From Anaerotignum propionicum DSM 1682 (GTDB taxonomy: Bacteria > Bacillota > Clostridia > Lachnospirales > Anaerotignaceae), in contig NZ_CP014223.1 in NCBI RefSeq assembly GCF_001561955.1, forward strand, positions 2,232,001 through 2,296,000: DNA of 64,000 bases, in the 5' to 3' direction. Positions 28,510 through 38,815 of this stretch are shown here, one piece after another (position 1 is the stretch's first letter; each line of letters starts with the position of its first letter). The translations under genes were made by a program, and so were the position numbers. Below the pieces are notes generated by a model. The model saw only the letters and a program-made list of their open reading frames with translations, searched no databases and was not told the origin of the DNA.

Positions 28510-29706
28510 TTATATTCCTCCATACAGAGAGAACATTGGCGCATATACAGAAACAAGGATAAACAATACTACAACCGCCAAAACACAAATGATAATTGGC
28601 TCCAAAAGGGTTACCATTCTTGAGGTCTGGGTATCAATTTCACCATCATAAAATTCCCCTATGGTATCCAAGGTTGACTCAAGGGAACCTGTTTCTTCCC
28701 CCACGGCTGTCATTTCAACCAAAAGCTGGGGTAGTTCCGTTCGATTATGCAAGCTATCCCCAAGGCGTTTTCCTTCCTCAAGCATAGATACCGTGCCTTT
28801 TACTTGACTGCCAATATATTTGTTATCCATCACCTTCCCCGTAATGGAAACCGCCTCCACCACAGGCAAGCCTGCCCCAATCAATGTTGACATGGTGGCG
28901 GCAAATTGGGATGCCTGCTTTAACATGGCAAGCTTTCCAAAGATGGGAATTTTAAGCTTGAAATGCTCCAGCTTCAAACGATTGTCTTCCTTTTTTTCAT
29001 ATAATTTATATATAACCAGAACAAGAGCAATCAAAGCCACCAAGGCAAACCAATAATGTACAAAGAAATTAGATAAGCCAATTAACATCTTTGTAGGCAA
29101 CGGGAGGTCAACTCCCAATTCTGCAAAGCTGTTTGTAAAAACAGGTACCGCCTTAACCATAATAATAATAATGACAAAAACCGCCACAATCATGGTAAAT
29201 GCAGGATATACCATAGCATTTTTGACCTTCCCCTTCATTTTTGCAGTTTTATCAAAGTAGTCATGAAGCCGACGAAAGGAATGCTCCAAGGTTCCCGATT
29301 CCTCACCTGAGCGAATGGTTTCAATAAACGTAATAGGAAGGTTGGGGCCTTTGGTTTGAAAGCTTTTCGCCAAGCTTACCCCTGATGCAACATCCTTGGA
29401 AACCCCCTCCATTATGGTTTTCAGCTTTTTATTCTCTGTTTGTGCCGCAATCATTTCTACCGCACGAAGAATGGGAAGCCCCGCACCTACAATAACAGAA
29501 AGCTGGGAGCATAGAATTGCCAATGCTTTTTCATTGATTTTTCCTGCAACAGCATTTCCTTTTCCCATTTTTACTTCTGAAATACTTGTTACAATATCAT
29601 GGTTTTCTTTAATTTTATTGATTGCTTCATATTCACTAAAAGCTTCTATGAAGCCTTCGATTTCCGCACCCTTTTTGGAAATCGCCTTATATTTATAAGT
29701 TAGCAA
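28510..29706 (-). CDS. pilC: type IV pilus inner-membrane platform protein PilC
   Basis: 398 residues of the GspF/PilC family with two homologous cytoplasmic domains (RSGEESGTLEHSFRRLHDYF and AVGEETGSLESTLDTIGEFYD) and three membrane helices. Start codon TTG at 29706 with AGGGGAGA 5 bases upstream. It follows pilB-pilT directly, as in standard pilus operons. Confidence 0.94.
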   Translation of the reverse strand: MLTYKYKAISKKGAEIEGFIEAFSEYEAINKIKENHDIVTSISEVKMGKGNAVAGKINEKALAILCSQLSVIVGAGLPILRAVEMIAAQTENKKLKTIMEGVSKDVASGVSLAKSFQTKGPNLPITFIETIRSGEESGTLEHSFRRLHDYFDKTAKMKGKVKNAMVYPAFTMIVAVFVIIIIMVKAVPVFTNSFAELGVDLPLPTKMLIGLSNFFVHYWFALVALIALVLVIYKLYEKKEDNRLKLEHFKLKIPIFGKLAMLKQASQFAATMSTLIGAGLPVVEAVSITGKVMDNKYIGSQVKGTVSMLEEGKRLGDSLHNRTELPQLLVEMTAVGEETGSLESTLDTIGEFYDGEIDTQTSRMVTLLEPIIICVLAVVVLFILVSVYAPMFSLYGGI

Positions 29707-29741
29707 TTACATCTCCCCTTTCCACTGATGGAAATTGTTTC

Positions 29742-30788
29742 TTATGTGATATTTCTTTTTACAAATTCCAAATTTTTTGCGGCAAACAAGGCTGTTCTGC
29801 TAGAAATCTTTTTATCACGATAAAGCTTGATGATTGCATTATCCATAGTAACAGAGCCTTTATCTGCCGTCGTCGAAATGACGTTGTCTATCTGAGGAGA
29901 TTTTCCTTCTCGAATCAAATTTCTGATTGCAGGATTCACCAGCATAAATTCACATGCGGGAATCCGCCCGCTTCCATCCTTTTTGGGCAGAAGCTGTTGT
30001 GCCAAAACTGCCATAAGGGTTAATGAAAGCTGTAAACGAATCTGTTGTTGTCTAGCCTCTGGGAAGGAATCGACAATACGATCCACAACCTCTGCCGCAG
30101 AGCCGGTATGCAATGTGGTTAGCACCAAATGCCCTGTTTCCGCCGCTTTTAAGGCGGTTTCCATAGTAGTGGTATCTCGCATCTCACCAATCAAAATAAC
30201 ATCAGGATCTTCTCTTAAAACGGAACGAAGCCCTGATTCGTAGCTTTTTGTATCTCGCCCGATTTCCCTTTGGTTAAAAATACTCAAATCCGGCTCATAA
30301 ATATATTCTATAGGGTCTTCCAATGTGATAACGTGACAATCCCTTGTATGATTAATACGATCAATCAGGGATGCAAGGGTGGTGGACTTACCTGAACCCG
30401 TTTGTCCTGTAACAATGACAATGCCACGCTTAAGCTCCGTTAGACTTTCTACCCCCTCTGGCAAGCCCAAACTTTCCAGCACTGGAATCTTATCATTCAA
30501 AAGTCGGATAACCACAGAGGTATGATCCTGCTGACGGAACAAATTGATACGGACACGAATCCCCTCAATGGTTCTTGCCAAGTCCATTTCTCCAACTTCC
30601 AAAAAATCTTCATACCGATATCTGGCTAATTCCATGGCATAATTATCGCAATCCTCATCATTTAAGATGAAATCGGCCATAGATTCTAACCGCCCATTGA
30701 CACGGCATTTGGGTGGCAAGCCAAAAATCAAATGAATATCCGAAGCCTTCTTATCATTGGCATAAACAATTAGGTCATCAACTCTCAT
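29742..30788 (-). CDS. pilT: pilus retraction ATPase PilT
   Basis: 348 residues from ATG 30788. Walker A GQTGSGKSTTLASLI, Asp box, Walker B DVILIGEMRD, His box and the C-terminal region with the retraction-type AIRNLIREGK (AIRNLIRE) signature, which distinguishes PilT from PilB. It overlaps the end of pilB. Its presence implies retractable pili capable of twitching or DNA uptake. Confidence 0.95.
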   Translation of the reverse strand: MRVDDLIVYANDKKASDIHLIFGLPPKCRVNGRLESMADFILNDEDCDNYAMELARYRYEDFLEVGEMDLARTIEGIRVRINLFRQQDHTSVVIRLLNDKIPVLESLGLPEGVESLTELKRGIVIVTGQTGSGKSTTLASLIDRINHTRDCHVITLEDPIEYIYEPDLSIFNQREIGRDTKSYESGLRSVLREDPDVILIGEMRDTTTMETALKAAETGHLVLTTLHTGSAAEVVDRIVDSFPEARQQQIRLQLSLTLMAVLAQQLLPKKDGSGRIPACEFMLVNPAIRNLIREGKSPQIDNVISTTADKGSVTMDNAIIKLYRDKKISSRTALFAAKNLEFVKRNIT

Positions 30789-32496
30789 AAGCATAATCCT
30801 CTGAATTCGTTATTCTTTTTGCTTCATCAACGGTGGTTACACCTTCCAAAACCAATCTCCTGCAATTGTCTGCTAGGGATACAAACTTCTTATCACTTTG
30901 TATTATATCCGCTAATTCTTCTCTTTTTGCACCAGATGCCATGGCATTTTTCACTTTTCTATCCATAACCAAAATCTCAAACACTGCAACTCTTCCTCGA
31001 TATCCCGTATTAAAGCACAACGGACAACCATCTCCATGATAAAACTTATGATTGATCTCTTGAGATAGACCAATGCTTGCCAATTCTTCCGAAGAAGGCG
31101 CATATTCCTTTCGACAATTAGGGCAGATTCTGCGTACAAGACGCTGGGAAACAACACCGTTTAGAGCACTTGAAATCAGATAAGGCTCAACACCAATATC
31201 TAAAAGACGATCCAGCGTGGCAATTGCGCTGTTGGTATGTATGGTTGAGAGCACCAAGTGACCTGTAATAGCGGCTCTCATGGCAATCTCAGCCGTTTCA
31301 CCGTCACGAATTTCACCGACAGCAATAATATCCGGATCCTGTCGAAGAATTGCCCTTAAACCGCCGCTAAAGGTCATCCCTGTTTTTTCATTGATTTGAA
31401 CCTGATTGATACCGGATATATTATACTCAACAGGGTCCTCAAGGGTAATCAGATTACTTTCAACCGTATTTAATTCTCGAATCATTGTATATAGGGTTGA
31501 AGATTTTCCTGAACCCGTTGGCCCGGCAATCAAAACTACGCCGCCGCCCTTTTGGTCAATCAGTTTCATATACTTTTCCAAATCTTCCCCTGTTAGACCA
31601 ATTTTTGCTTTATCCAAAAGTTGCGTATTTTTATCCAGTAAACGGATAACAAACTTTTCACCATAAATGGTAGGCAAGGTAGACATACGCAAATCGATGT
31701 CCGCTTTTTTTACCTTAGCATTCGAACGACCGTCCTGAGGAATTCTGCGCTCCGTAATATCCATGCCCCCCATAATTTTCAGACGAGAAATCACAGAAGC
31801 CTGCAAATCCTTGGGCACTGTCATAACATGCCGTAGCAAGCCATCAATTCGCATTCTTACTCGAACCTCTTTTTCACTGGGCTCTATATGAATGTCACTG
31901 GCATGCTCCATCACCCCTCGTTCAATCAATGAATTCACCAAACGAATGGTTGGTGCGGATTGCTCATCATTATCAATGATATTGGACATAAAGGAATCCC
32001 CTAGAATGGCAACCACAGGAGCATCATCTATTTCCCGCTTCATCTCAGCAATTGCCCTAGCGGCGCCTTCATTCCCGTATAAAGAGGCAATGTTTCTTTG
32101 TATTGACTCCTCCGTTGCAATCATAGGAATAATACGCTTTTTGCTAACCGCTTTTACATCCTCCAATGCCATGAAGTTTAATGGGTCGCTCATTGCCACA
32201 TATAAGGAATCTCCCTCCAGCTTCACCGGCACAAGACCGTAACTGTTGGCCAGTTTTTTGGGCACCAACTCTGAAAGGGAGCTAGGTATTGATATCACCG
32301 ATAAGTCAATGGAATCAAGGCCTAATTGAAGCTTTAACGTTTCAATCAACTGTTCCTCGGAAATAATTCCTTCTTCAATCAATTCTTTTCCCAAGCGGTT
32401 CTTGGTCTTTTTTTGTTTTTTTAAAGCAATTTCAAGCTGTTCATCGGAAATGACTCCTGTTGAAGTCAGCATATCGCCCAATCTTTTAAACTTCAT
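30778..32496 (-). CDS. pilB: pilus extension ATPase PilB
   Basis: 572 residues. N-terminal GspE-N (MshEN) domain that may bind nucleotide (RLGDMLTSTGVISDEQLE), then the ATPase core with GPTGSGKSSTLYTM, DPDIIAVGEIRDGETAE and the zinc-binding CPNCRKEY ... CPLCFNTGYRGR. It overlaps pilT by 11 bases. Together with pilT, C, M, N, O, D it makes the pilus machine complete, apart from secretin genes, which Gram-positive pili do not need. Confidence 0.95.
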   Translation of the reverse strand: MKFKRLGDMLTSTGVISDEQLEIALKKQKKTKNRLGKELIEEGIISEEQLIETLKLQLGLDSIDLSVISIPSSLSELVPKKLANSYGLVPVKLEGDSLYVAMSDPLNFMALEDVKAVSKKRIIPMIATEESIQRNIASLYGNEGAARAIAEMKREIDDAPVVAILGDSFMSNIIDNDEQSAPTIRLVNSLIERGVMEHASDIHIEPSEKEVRVRMRIDGLLRHVMTVPKDLQASVISRLKIMGGMDITERRIPQDGRSNAKVKKADIDLRMSTLPTIYGEKFVIRLLDKNTQLLDKAKIGLTGEDLEKYMKLIDQKGGGVVLIAGPTGSGKSSTLYTMIRELNTVESNLITLEDPVEYNISGINQVQINEKTGMTFSGGLRAILRQDPDIIAVGEIRDGETAEIAMRAAITGHLVLSTIHTNSAIATLDRLLDIGVEPYLISSALNGVVSQRLVRRICPNCRKEYAPSSEELASIGLSQEINHKFYHGDGCPLCFNTGYRGRVAVFEILVMDRKVKNAMASGAKREELADIIQSDKKFVSLADNCRRLVLEGVTTVDEAKRITNSEDYAYES

Positions 32497-32527
32497 TTTA
32501 TCCTTTGTCCCCCTCTTTGCGGTGTTA

Positions 32528-33046
32528 CTATGCTATGCTTAATGTACGAAAAATAAAAGTATATTTTTTTCTCAAATTGCTATCGTCTTTACTTTGAATG
32601 ACATAGCTTCCGGAAAAAACGCCATCTTTATAATTCAAGGTAAAGGAATCAATCTTCATAGACGTATAAGTTCCACCGTTTATCAATGCCACCAGTGGTG
32701 CATCATCTGCACCGTCCGCCTTTTCGTCTGTCAGATTTAAATAAAGCCAGCCTTTTTTCAGTACAAAATGCCCCTTTACAACACTATAGTTTTCATTGGT
32801 AATTTGAATCTTACCATCCTCCTCACTAACAGAGGAAGAAAACCGCAGAACATCAGATAGAGCAGTATCAATGGTAGCTGCCAGCACCTCCCCCTCAGAA
32901 ACAAACAGGGATTTTTTATAAATACTTGCTGCCGCATTTACCGCAGTCGTAATTCCAATGGTTAGGATTGAAATAATCAATAAGGCTACCATAGATTCAA
33001 AAAGGGAGAATCCCCCTTTATTTAAGCATTTCTTGATTCCTTTCAT
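32528..33046 (-). CDS. minor prepilin-like protein
   Basis: 172 residues from ATG 33046 (GGAGGGTGGAG RBS). Leader MKGIKKCLNKGG is followed by FSLFESMVALLIISILTIGI, a type IV prepilin processing site with the expected Glu at +5. C-terminal globular domain without recognisable motifs. One of the operon's minor pilins, probably part of the initiation complex at the pilus tip. Confidence 0.82.
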   Translation of the reverse strand: MKGIKKCLNKGGFSLFESMVALLIISILTIGITTAVNAAASIYKKSLFVSEGEVLAATIDTALSDVLRFSSSVSEEDGKIQITNENYSVVKGHFVLKKGWLYLNLTDEKADGADDAPLVALINGGTYTSMKIDSFTLNYKDGVFSGSYVIQSKDDSNLRKKYTFIFRTLSIA

Positions 33047-33047
33047 A

Positions 33048-33356
33048 TTAAGCTCCACCCTCCTTTGTTACAGCTACATAGGAGGTGAATCCCGATCTAT
33101 CTCCATAATAATTCACATCATAGGTATAGGAAGTACCACCGCTTTGTATTGTCACTACTCCGATAGTAGGAGTCTCTCTTTTTTCCACCTTTTCCAAATC
33201 ATTACGATATTTTTTATCTACTTTTTCAGCATTCAAATTTATTCTTGTTGAGGATGCGGTCACCTCTGCCAACAGCATGGCAGAAACTGTGAGAATTAAA
33301 ATCGCCACCAAGGTTTCTAATAATGTTTCCCCTTTTTTACTATGTATCAATTTCAA
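33048..33356 (-). CDS. short minor prepilin-like protein
   Basis: 102 residues, TTG start overlapping the upstream gene by 4 bases, RBS GGGGGTG. Leader MKLIHSKKG is followed by ETLLETLVAILILTVSAMLL, a prepilin-type helix with Glu at +1 rather than Phe. GspI/PilV-like shape. Ends 1 base before the next minor pilin. Function as minor pilin is inferred. Confidence 0.75.
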   Translation of the reverse strand: MKLIHSKKGETLLETLVAILILTVSAMLLAEVTASSTRINLNAEKVDKKYRNDLEKVEKRETPTIGVVTIQSGGTSYTYDVNYYGDRSGFTSYVAVTKEGGA

Positions 33357-34129
33357 GGGTACACCCCCTTTGAAACGGTTCCTGCATCATAAGCAATACG
33401 TGTATTAATAGTATAAACAGTAACATCATAGGTTTTTGGTACCCATACTTTTGATCTTATTCCATCATCATCAATTTCAATTTGCACTTCATGAGAATCA
33501 ACATCAGGTTTAATAAGCACATCTGCCGAATCTTTATTCTGGGCGTTTACCCCCGCCTTAAAAGTTACGGTCATTGCATTGTTTACATCCGTGCTATCAT
33601 TTAGTGTCAATGAACAGGTGAGTAAATAAGAATCTCGATCCAAGGACATTTTCAACTTCACATCTTTCATACCTGTGCCTTTTATCACAAATTCTTTGGT
33701 TATAACAGCAGATACCGGCTTGGGTGTTACATACTGGGTATGAGAAGTAAACGCCTCATACACCATGCCTTGTAATTCGGCCCGCAGCCTTGCCTCAACA
33801 CCCTTATCATAGTCCATTTCCGTACAAAGCTCAGCTATATCACTATGCCTTTCAGGTCTAATTTGCAAAAGCTCCCCAAAACACTCATAGACTGTGTTTG
33901 TTTCCCAACCCTTATACTCTACCCCTCCGAAAATATTCCTGAGAAGATTTGACGCCGAGCCTACGGAGAGATACTCTTTCTGATTCTCATCCCTCTGGCG
34001 TATCTTATCAATATTTGCCGTAGCTGAGCTTAAAATGACCGAGGCAACCATAAAGCAAACAAAGAAAAGCATGAGTGCAAGCAAGATAGAGGCGCCTTTA
34101 TTGCTATTTATTTTTTTATAGATTTTCAT
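33353..34129 (-). CDS. PilX-like membrane-anchored pilus protein
   Basis: 258 residues. The N-terminus MKIYKKINSNKGASILLALM continues as one membrane helix (FFVCFMVASVILSSATAN), then a soluble domain. The KGASILLALML type of start, without a Glu at +5, recalls PilX/GspK-class tip proteins. It lies between the giant pilin-adhesin and the small prepilin gene. AAAGAGG RBS. The assignment is structural only. Confidence 0.65.
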   Translation of the reverse strand: MKIYKKINSNKGASILLALMLFFVCFMVASVILSSATANIDKIRQRDENQKEYLSVGSASNLLRNIFGGVEYKGWETNTVYECFGELLQIRPERHSDIAELCTEMDYDKGVEARLRAELQGMVYEAFTSHTQYVTPKPVSAVITKEFVIKGTGMKDVKLKMSLDRDSYLLTCSLTLNDSTDVNNAMTVTFKAGVNAQNKDSADVLIKPDVDSHEVQIEIDDDGIRSKVWVPKTYDVTVYTINTRIAYDAGTVSKGVYP

Positions 34130-34147
34130 AAAAGCACCTCTTTGTCC

Positions 34148-37100
34148 TTAGGGTTGGTAGGTAAATGTGTTATTGTTATATACAAATACATGCACTGTAC
34201 CATCCGTTTTATTTCTTAATATCACTTCATCCAAATAATACCCATTGGTTACCCAGAACACATTTAATGTAAGTCCATTTGCGTTGCTATTCCTTAGGTT
34301 CCCTTCCGAGACTGTGGAAAGATTAATCGTATCTTCACCCCATCGCCAGCCAAAATAGTTATAGCTATAGGTATATTTCGCTTCCCAATTAGATAAATCC
34401 TGTGCAAAATCACTATCAAAAACAATGCCATATGCATATCTATTACTGTAATATGGATAGCCAAAATAATTGTACATTGCAGAGCCTTGGGCGTAAAGGT
34501 TTCCTTGTGACATATCTTCAAGACTCACCATTATACCATTTGCATAATAATTTCCGCCACTGCGATACAACTTAATCGCTCCAACCTTCCCGCTTATTCC
34601 TACAGGCCAATCCCCACAGTGATCCAATGCAGAAAGTCTGGGATAAGGGTAAGCCCCACTCATGGTATTGCTCCATGTTGCACTTGTGTTGCTTGTTGTC
34701 CAAGCTCCGGAGGTAAATACCGTTTTCAACTGCGTGAGGGATTTACTTGTTCCACCAGAGTTGGTAATTGCATTGTTTATGGTTTTATCCTTTGCCCAAT
34801 AACACGATGCTGTGGTAATGCCCGTAGAACCTGTTGGAACAAATCCATAGCTCTGGGTTCCGTATATGTTGGCAAGGGTATAGCAACTCTGAACATTAGA
34901 CCCAGAAGAAGTTTTGCCAATAAAACCGGAAGCAACTGCATTGGCAGACTGCACTTGGCCTAATGCATAGCAATTATTTATGGTTCCACTGTTTCTAAGT
35001 ACAAAGCCCGCCGCTTCACCTTTCCCACTGGAAATCGCTACATTCACATAAGAATTTGAAATAGTACCGAAGTTTTGACCTACCATACCCGCACTACCCA
35101 AGTTAGTAGTATTTGTTGTAATTGTACCTGTAGCAAGACAATTTTGAATATCTCCATTGTTCGTTTTAGCTACGGCCGCTAATCCATCTGTAGAACTGCT
35201 CATGTTTATTCCAACTAGAGCCAAATTCTTCACATCGCCATTTATAGCAATGATATCGAACAAAGGCTTTGTCAAACCGAAAATACGGTTACCATTACTT
35301 CCGGTTTTATATCCATTGAAAACTCTAGCATTGCCACCCGAAATGTACCCACCATCAAATGTGTACCCTGCATTGTGAATACCTCCCGTATTTACGCCTG
35401 CAACAACATCATGATCCAGCTTAATATTCCATCCACTGCTTGCTGAAGTCATGTTTTGAAGCTGTTGGGCTGTACGCACCTTAAGAGGTGCCTCAGGTGA
35501 AGCCTGTAATGCCGAGGTAGAAAGCGTATCGGCAAAGGCTCCGTTTACATGAATTGTTCGTGTTCTAGGGGTTCTCATAGAATCCTCTGTTTCATCATAG
35601 CCAAATTGCAATTCCTTGCTTATCAAATTGTTCTCAGGGTTCAATAACCCCAAGCTTTCATCATTAAGGCTAAATAAATTATAGATTCCTCTACCTACTG
35701 CAATATTGTTCTTTAGAATAGACCCTAGCTGAAGAGTCTGACCATTTGCTTTAAAGGTTCCTGCATCCTCAAGCAGTCGAAGGATACCATACCCAGCACT
35801 TTCGATGGTTTTGCTGTTGGTTGTGTCAAAGCTTCCCACATAAGCAAGTGCATTCTTTTCATTGATATAGCTGGTTGCAAAGGTACCATCGGAATACAGC
35901 TCATAATAAGTTAAATAACCTGAATCCTTCTTTGTTGACTCGTAATACCAATCTCCATAATGAACATAGGTAGTGGTTTTTTCTCTTGGATTGATCACCA
36001 GTGCAGGGTAAGAATAAGCCACGGAATCTAATGATGAAGACCACGGATAAGTATTCCCCGAGGTAGCACGACCCGAGCCCCTTGCATCGACACCAGTTGC
36101 ACTATCTTTGCTTGCTGGAATGGATAGTGCACATAACTGGGAATAATTTAATTTGTAGACTGAAAAATCCCCACCGGCTACTGTGCCATTTAAAGTTACC
36201 CCCGTACCCACGGTATTTGTTAAGTAGTAACCATTATAAAGTTTCAGCTTATCCTGTTTATTGATTACAGCATAAGGAACACCTCTAATAGGGTATTTGT
36301 CATTATCCCATGTACAATAACTATATACATTTGTAATGACCATATTTCTACTGGTGGCTTGATTATCATAAATACCATAAATATTATCAAAGCCGGCACA
36401 AATTCCTGCCAAATAGGTGTTGGATGAGGAACTGTCCGAGGCTGATACGATACCACCGCTATAGCAGTTTGTAATAGTCCCTCTACCATTGATTGAGCCC
36501 ACCAAACCGCCAATAAAACGGGCAACATTAGAGCTTCGGTCCGCAGTAACCAGCTTACTTACCGCACTGCTATTTTCAATTCTACCAAAGTTATAACCTA
36601 CCAAACCACCCACAGCACAGGGCAGCTTAGCATTACTTTTCGGAGCATAACTTACTGTATATCCAGTTACAGAGCAATTCTTAACAGATGCATAAGAATA
36701 TGTATCATCATTTCGATATTGCTCATTATCATCGCTGTCTTTTTTACCAACATACACCAAGCCCGCCAAAGCTCCAACACCGGGATGATGTGAACCGTCA
36801 TTATATTCAGAGATAACATAACCGGATTTGTTTTCAGGATCGGAAGCAACCATAACGATATTTTTCAGAGAAGCACCCTGTACCTCACCAAAAAGGCCTG
36901 TAAATTGATATCTATCCTCATTCGTCGTAACACAGCGATAATCAATAATTTCATATCCTTGACCATCATAAACATTTCTAAAGTTACTTGGTGTATAGGT
37001 GGCTCCCGTAGGATCTGTAAACGCCTGAGAATTGGGACGCCCTATAGGTCTGTTTCGATATGCATTCCCACTTGCGGTATCCATCAGGTTATAGCTTATA

Positions 37101-38815
37101 CCGCAGTATGTCTTCGTATAAGTCCCAAAATCAATATCATTTTCCTGTCTATAATAATACCGTGTATCTCTACTATCAGTCCATTTTGTCGTATTCCAAT
37201 AATAGGCAGCACGAGCCAAAGCATTAATATGTCTTGGACTTCTAACGGAAATAGGTCGACTCTCCCCTGTTGGGTTTTTGGGAACCGCAGCCGCAGTTGT
37301 GCTGATATCGGGATTAATTGCATTTTTTGCAAAGTCAGGGCAGTAGAAAAATGTATAATTCTCGAACACTGCTTTTTCATCAATATAGCCTGTTATCGTC
37401 AAGCGGTCATAAAACCTTGCCGCTGTATTTCGGTCAGTCATTTGCAATGCAAAAGGAAGGCGGAAAACCTTGGCATTTGAAATGGTATACCTCGCCCCAT
37501 CTGCTGTATTTGAAAATTGCAAAGAAACTTTATCGGTAATTCTTTTTGCTGTACCGGCACTCTGGGTATCCGTAATATTTACCACTTTTGTCGCCGCAGT
37601 CTTTTCATCGGCAGTTGCATTATCCTTTAAATTCAAACAATAATTGAACTTCGTCAAAGAATAGATTGTCATGATGGCATAGCCATCCTCCACACAAGGT
37701 TCTTGCCGCAAGGTATTTAGTTTCCAGCTATTGATACCCCCTGTATCAAAACTATCCCCTTCTGCCATCAAGCTTGTTTCTGCATAATAGCCATAATAGC
37801 TTCCCTCTGCATCGGCATTTGCATATCTTTCATAATAAACCAAAGATGTCTGTAATTTTAACTCTGCGGGCCAATCTCCATAATGAGGTAGAATTGTTCC
37901 ATCCTCCCTATGCACCATTACAAAAGGGATGGGGTTTCCTACCAAAGCATCACTATATGGGTAGCAATTACTATCAAGATTCCCTGAAACCTTTAAATCT
38001 GGAAATCCTTTTGGCAGAACATCCGCAAAACTAATCGTATAATCATAATTATAATTTGCCTGTCTTAAAAATTTGCAATTGCGAAAGGTTGCAGTAGAGG
38101 TTCCGGCAAATCCACCCGAGGTAGCTTTATCTATAAGGCTATCCCCTCTTTGTACCAAACCATAGGCACTACAATCGGAAATCGTTCCATTGGCTGCACT
38201 TCCCACCAAGCCACCAGCATACCACTGAGCCGTTACGTCCGAGGTGGAATAGCAACTATTCATAGATGTATTTGCAGTTCTTCCCGCAAACCCGCCGGCA
38301 TAGCTTCCAGTTGCATTCACCTTGCCCGAGGCATAAGAATTGAATATCTGTCCATTGCTGTATTCGCCACAAAATCCCCCTACATACGCATTCCCCGCAA
38401 CATTCATTGCTGCAAATGAAGCTTTTGTGATTGTAGCACCACTGATTCGTCCTACCAATCCACCAACATAATCCGTTCCACTAACGCGATAGCGTGCAAC
38501 ACGGTCTCCCATATCTGTAAGAGGACGGTTATATTCATCCCTTGTTGTAAGATAAACCCCGCAATTGGTTATGCTTCCTCCTTGCATTTGCCCTGCCAAT
38601 GCACCAACATAGGCGCTCCCCGAAACACTAAAATCTACCAACTTCATATTCATGAAAGCACAATCTTTCAACTGGCTAAACAAACCAATATTATTCGTTC
38701 CAGCTATATTAAAATTCCGAAGTTCATTATTATTTCCATTGAATGTTATTCTATCAAATAATGATGGGTTTGCAATGGGAGCAAAGGTATCTGAATACGG
38801 TGGATTCTTTTTATA
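34148..38815 (-). CDS. giant GLUG-repeat adhesin part (frame 2)
   Basis: About 1,555 residues continuing, in the -1 frame, the prepilin-like protein that starts at 39975. It contains several GLUG-type repeats, for example YVGGLVGRISGATITKASFA, YAGGLVGSAANGTISDCSAY, GGLVGYNFGRIENSSAVS and IGGLVGSINGRGTITNCYSG. It is rich in Ser, Thr, Asn and Tyr and ends with a Tyr-rich domain. These repeats occur in surface adhesins. It has no start of its own with a convincing RBS. Translated with the upstream part it would make a minor pilin of about 1,940 residues carrying an adhesin at the pilus tip. Confidence 0.8.
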   Translation of the reverse strand, partial: YKKNPPYSDTFAPIANPSLFDRITFNGNNNELRNFNIAGTNNIGLFSQLKDCAFMNMKLVDFSVSGSAYVGALAGQMQGGSITNCGVYLTTRDEYNRPLTDMGDRVARYRVSGTDYVGGLVGRISGATITKASFAAMNVAGNAYVGGFCGEYSNGQIFNSYASGKVNATGSYAGGFAGRTANTSMNSCYSTSDVTAQWYAGGLVGSAANGTISDCSAYGLVQRGDSLIDKATSGGFAGTSTATFRNCKFLRQANYNYDYTISFADVLPKGFPDLKVSGNLDSNCYPYSDALVGNPIPFVMVHREDGTILPHYGDWPAELKLQTSLVYYERYANADAEGSYYGYYAETSLMAEGDSFDTGGINSWKLNTLRQEPCVEDGYAIMTIYSLTKFNYCLNLKDNATADEKTAATKVVNITDTQSAGTAKRITDKVSLQFSNTADGARYTISNAKVFRLPFALQMTDRNTAARFYDRLTITGYIDEKAVFENYTFFYCPDFAKNAINPDISTTAAAVPKNPTGESRPISVRSPRHINALARAAYYWNTTKWTDSRDTRYYYRQENDIDFGTYTKTYCGISYNLMDTASGNAYRNRPIGRPNSQAFTDPTGATYTPSNFRNVYDGQGYEIIDYRCVTTNEDRYQFTGLFGEVQGASLKNIVMVASDPENKSGYVISEYNDGSHHPGVGALAGLVYVGKKDSDDNEQYRNDDTYSYASVKNCSVTGYTVSYAPKSNAKLPCAVGGLVGYNFGRIENSSAVSKLVTADRSSNVARFIGGLVGSINGRGTITNCYSGGIVSASDSSSSNTYLAGICAGFDNIYGIYDNQATSRNMVITNVYSYCTWDNDKYPIRGVPYAVINKQDKLKLYNGYYLTNTVGTGVTLNGTVAGGDFSVYKLNYSQLCALSIPASKDSATGVDARGSGRATSGNTYPWSSSLDSVAYSYPALVINPREKTTTYVHYGDWYYESTKKDSGYLTYYELYSDGTFATSYINEKNALAYVGSFDTTNSKTIESAGYGILRLLEDAGTFKANGQTLQLGSILKNNIAVGRGIYNLFSLNDESLGLLNPENNLISKELQFGYDETEDSMRTPRTRTIHVNGAFADTLSTSALQASPEAPLKVRTAQQLQNMTSASSGWNIKLDHDVVAGVNTGGIHNAGYTFDGGYISGGNARVFNGYKTGSNGNRIFGLTKPLFDIIAINGDVKNLALVGINMSSSTDGLAAVAKTNNGDIQNCLATGTITTNTTNLGSAGMVGQNFGTISNSYVNVAISSGKGEAAGFVLRNSGTINNCYALGQVQSANAVASGFIGKTSSGSNVQSCYTLANIYGTQSYGFVPTGSTGITTASCYWAKDKTINNAITNSGGTSKSLTQLKTVFTSGAWTTSNTSATWSNTMSGAYPYPRLSALDHCGDWPVGISGKVGAIKLYRSGGNYYANGIMVSLEDMSQGNLYAQGSAMYNYFGYPYYSNRYAYGIVFDSDFAQDLSNWEAKYTYSYNYFGWRWGEDTINLSTVSEGNLRNSNANGLTLNVFWVTNGYYLDEVILRNKTDGTVHVFVYNNNTFTYQP

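Noticed and set aside
36905-37480. 191-residue open frame on the plus strand
   Set aside because: Lies antisense within the GLUG adhesin, has no RBS and a composition expected from the complementary strand of a Ser/Asn/Tyr-rich gene.
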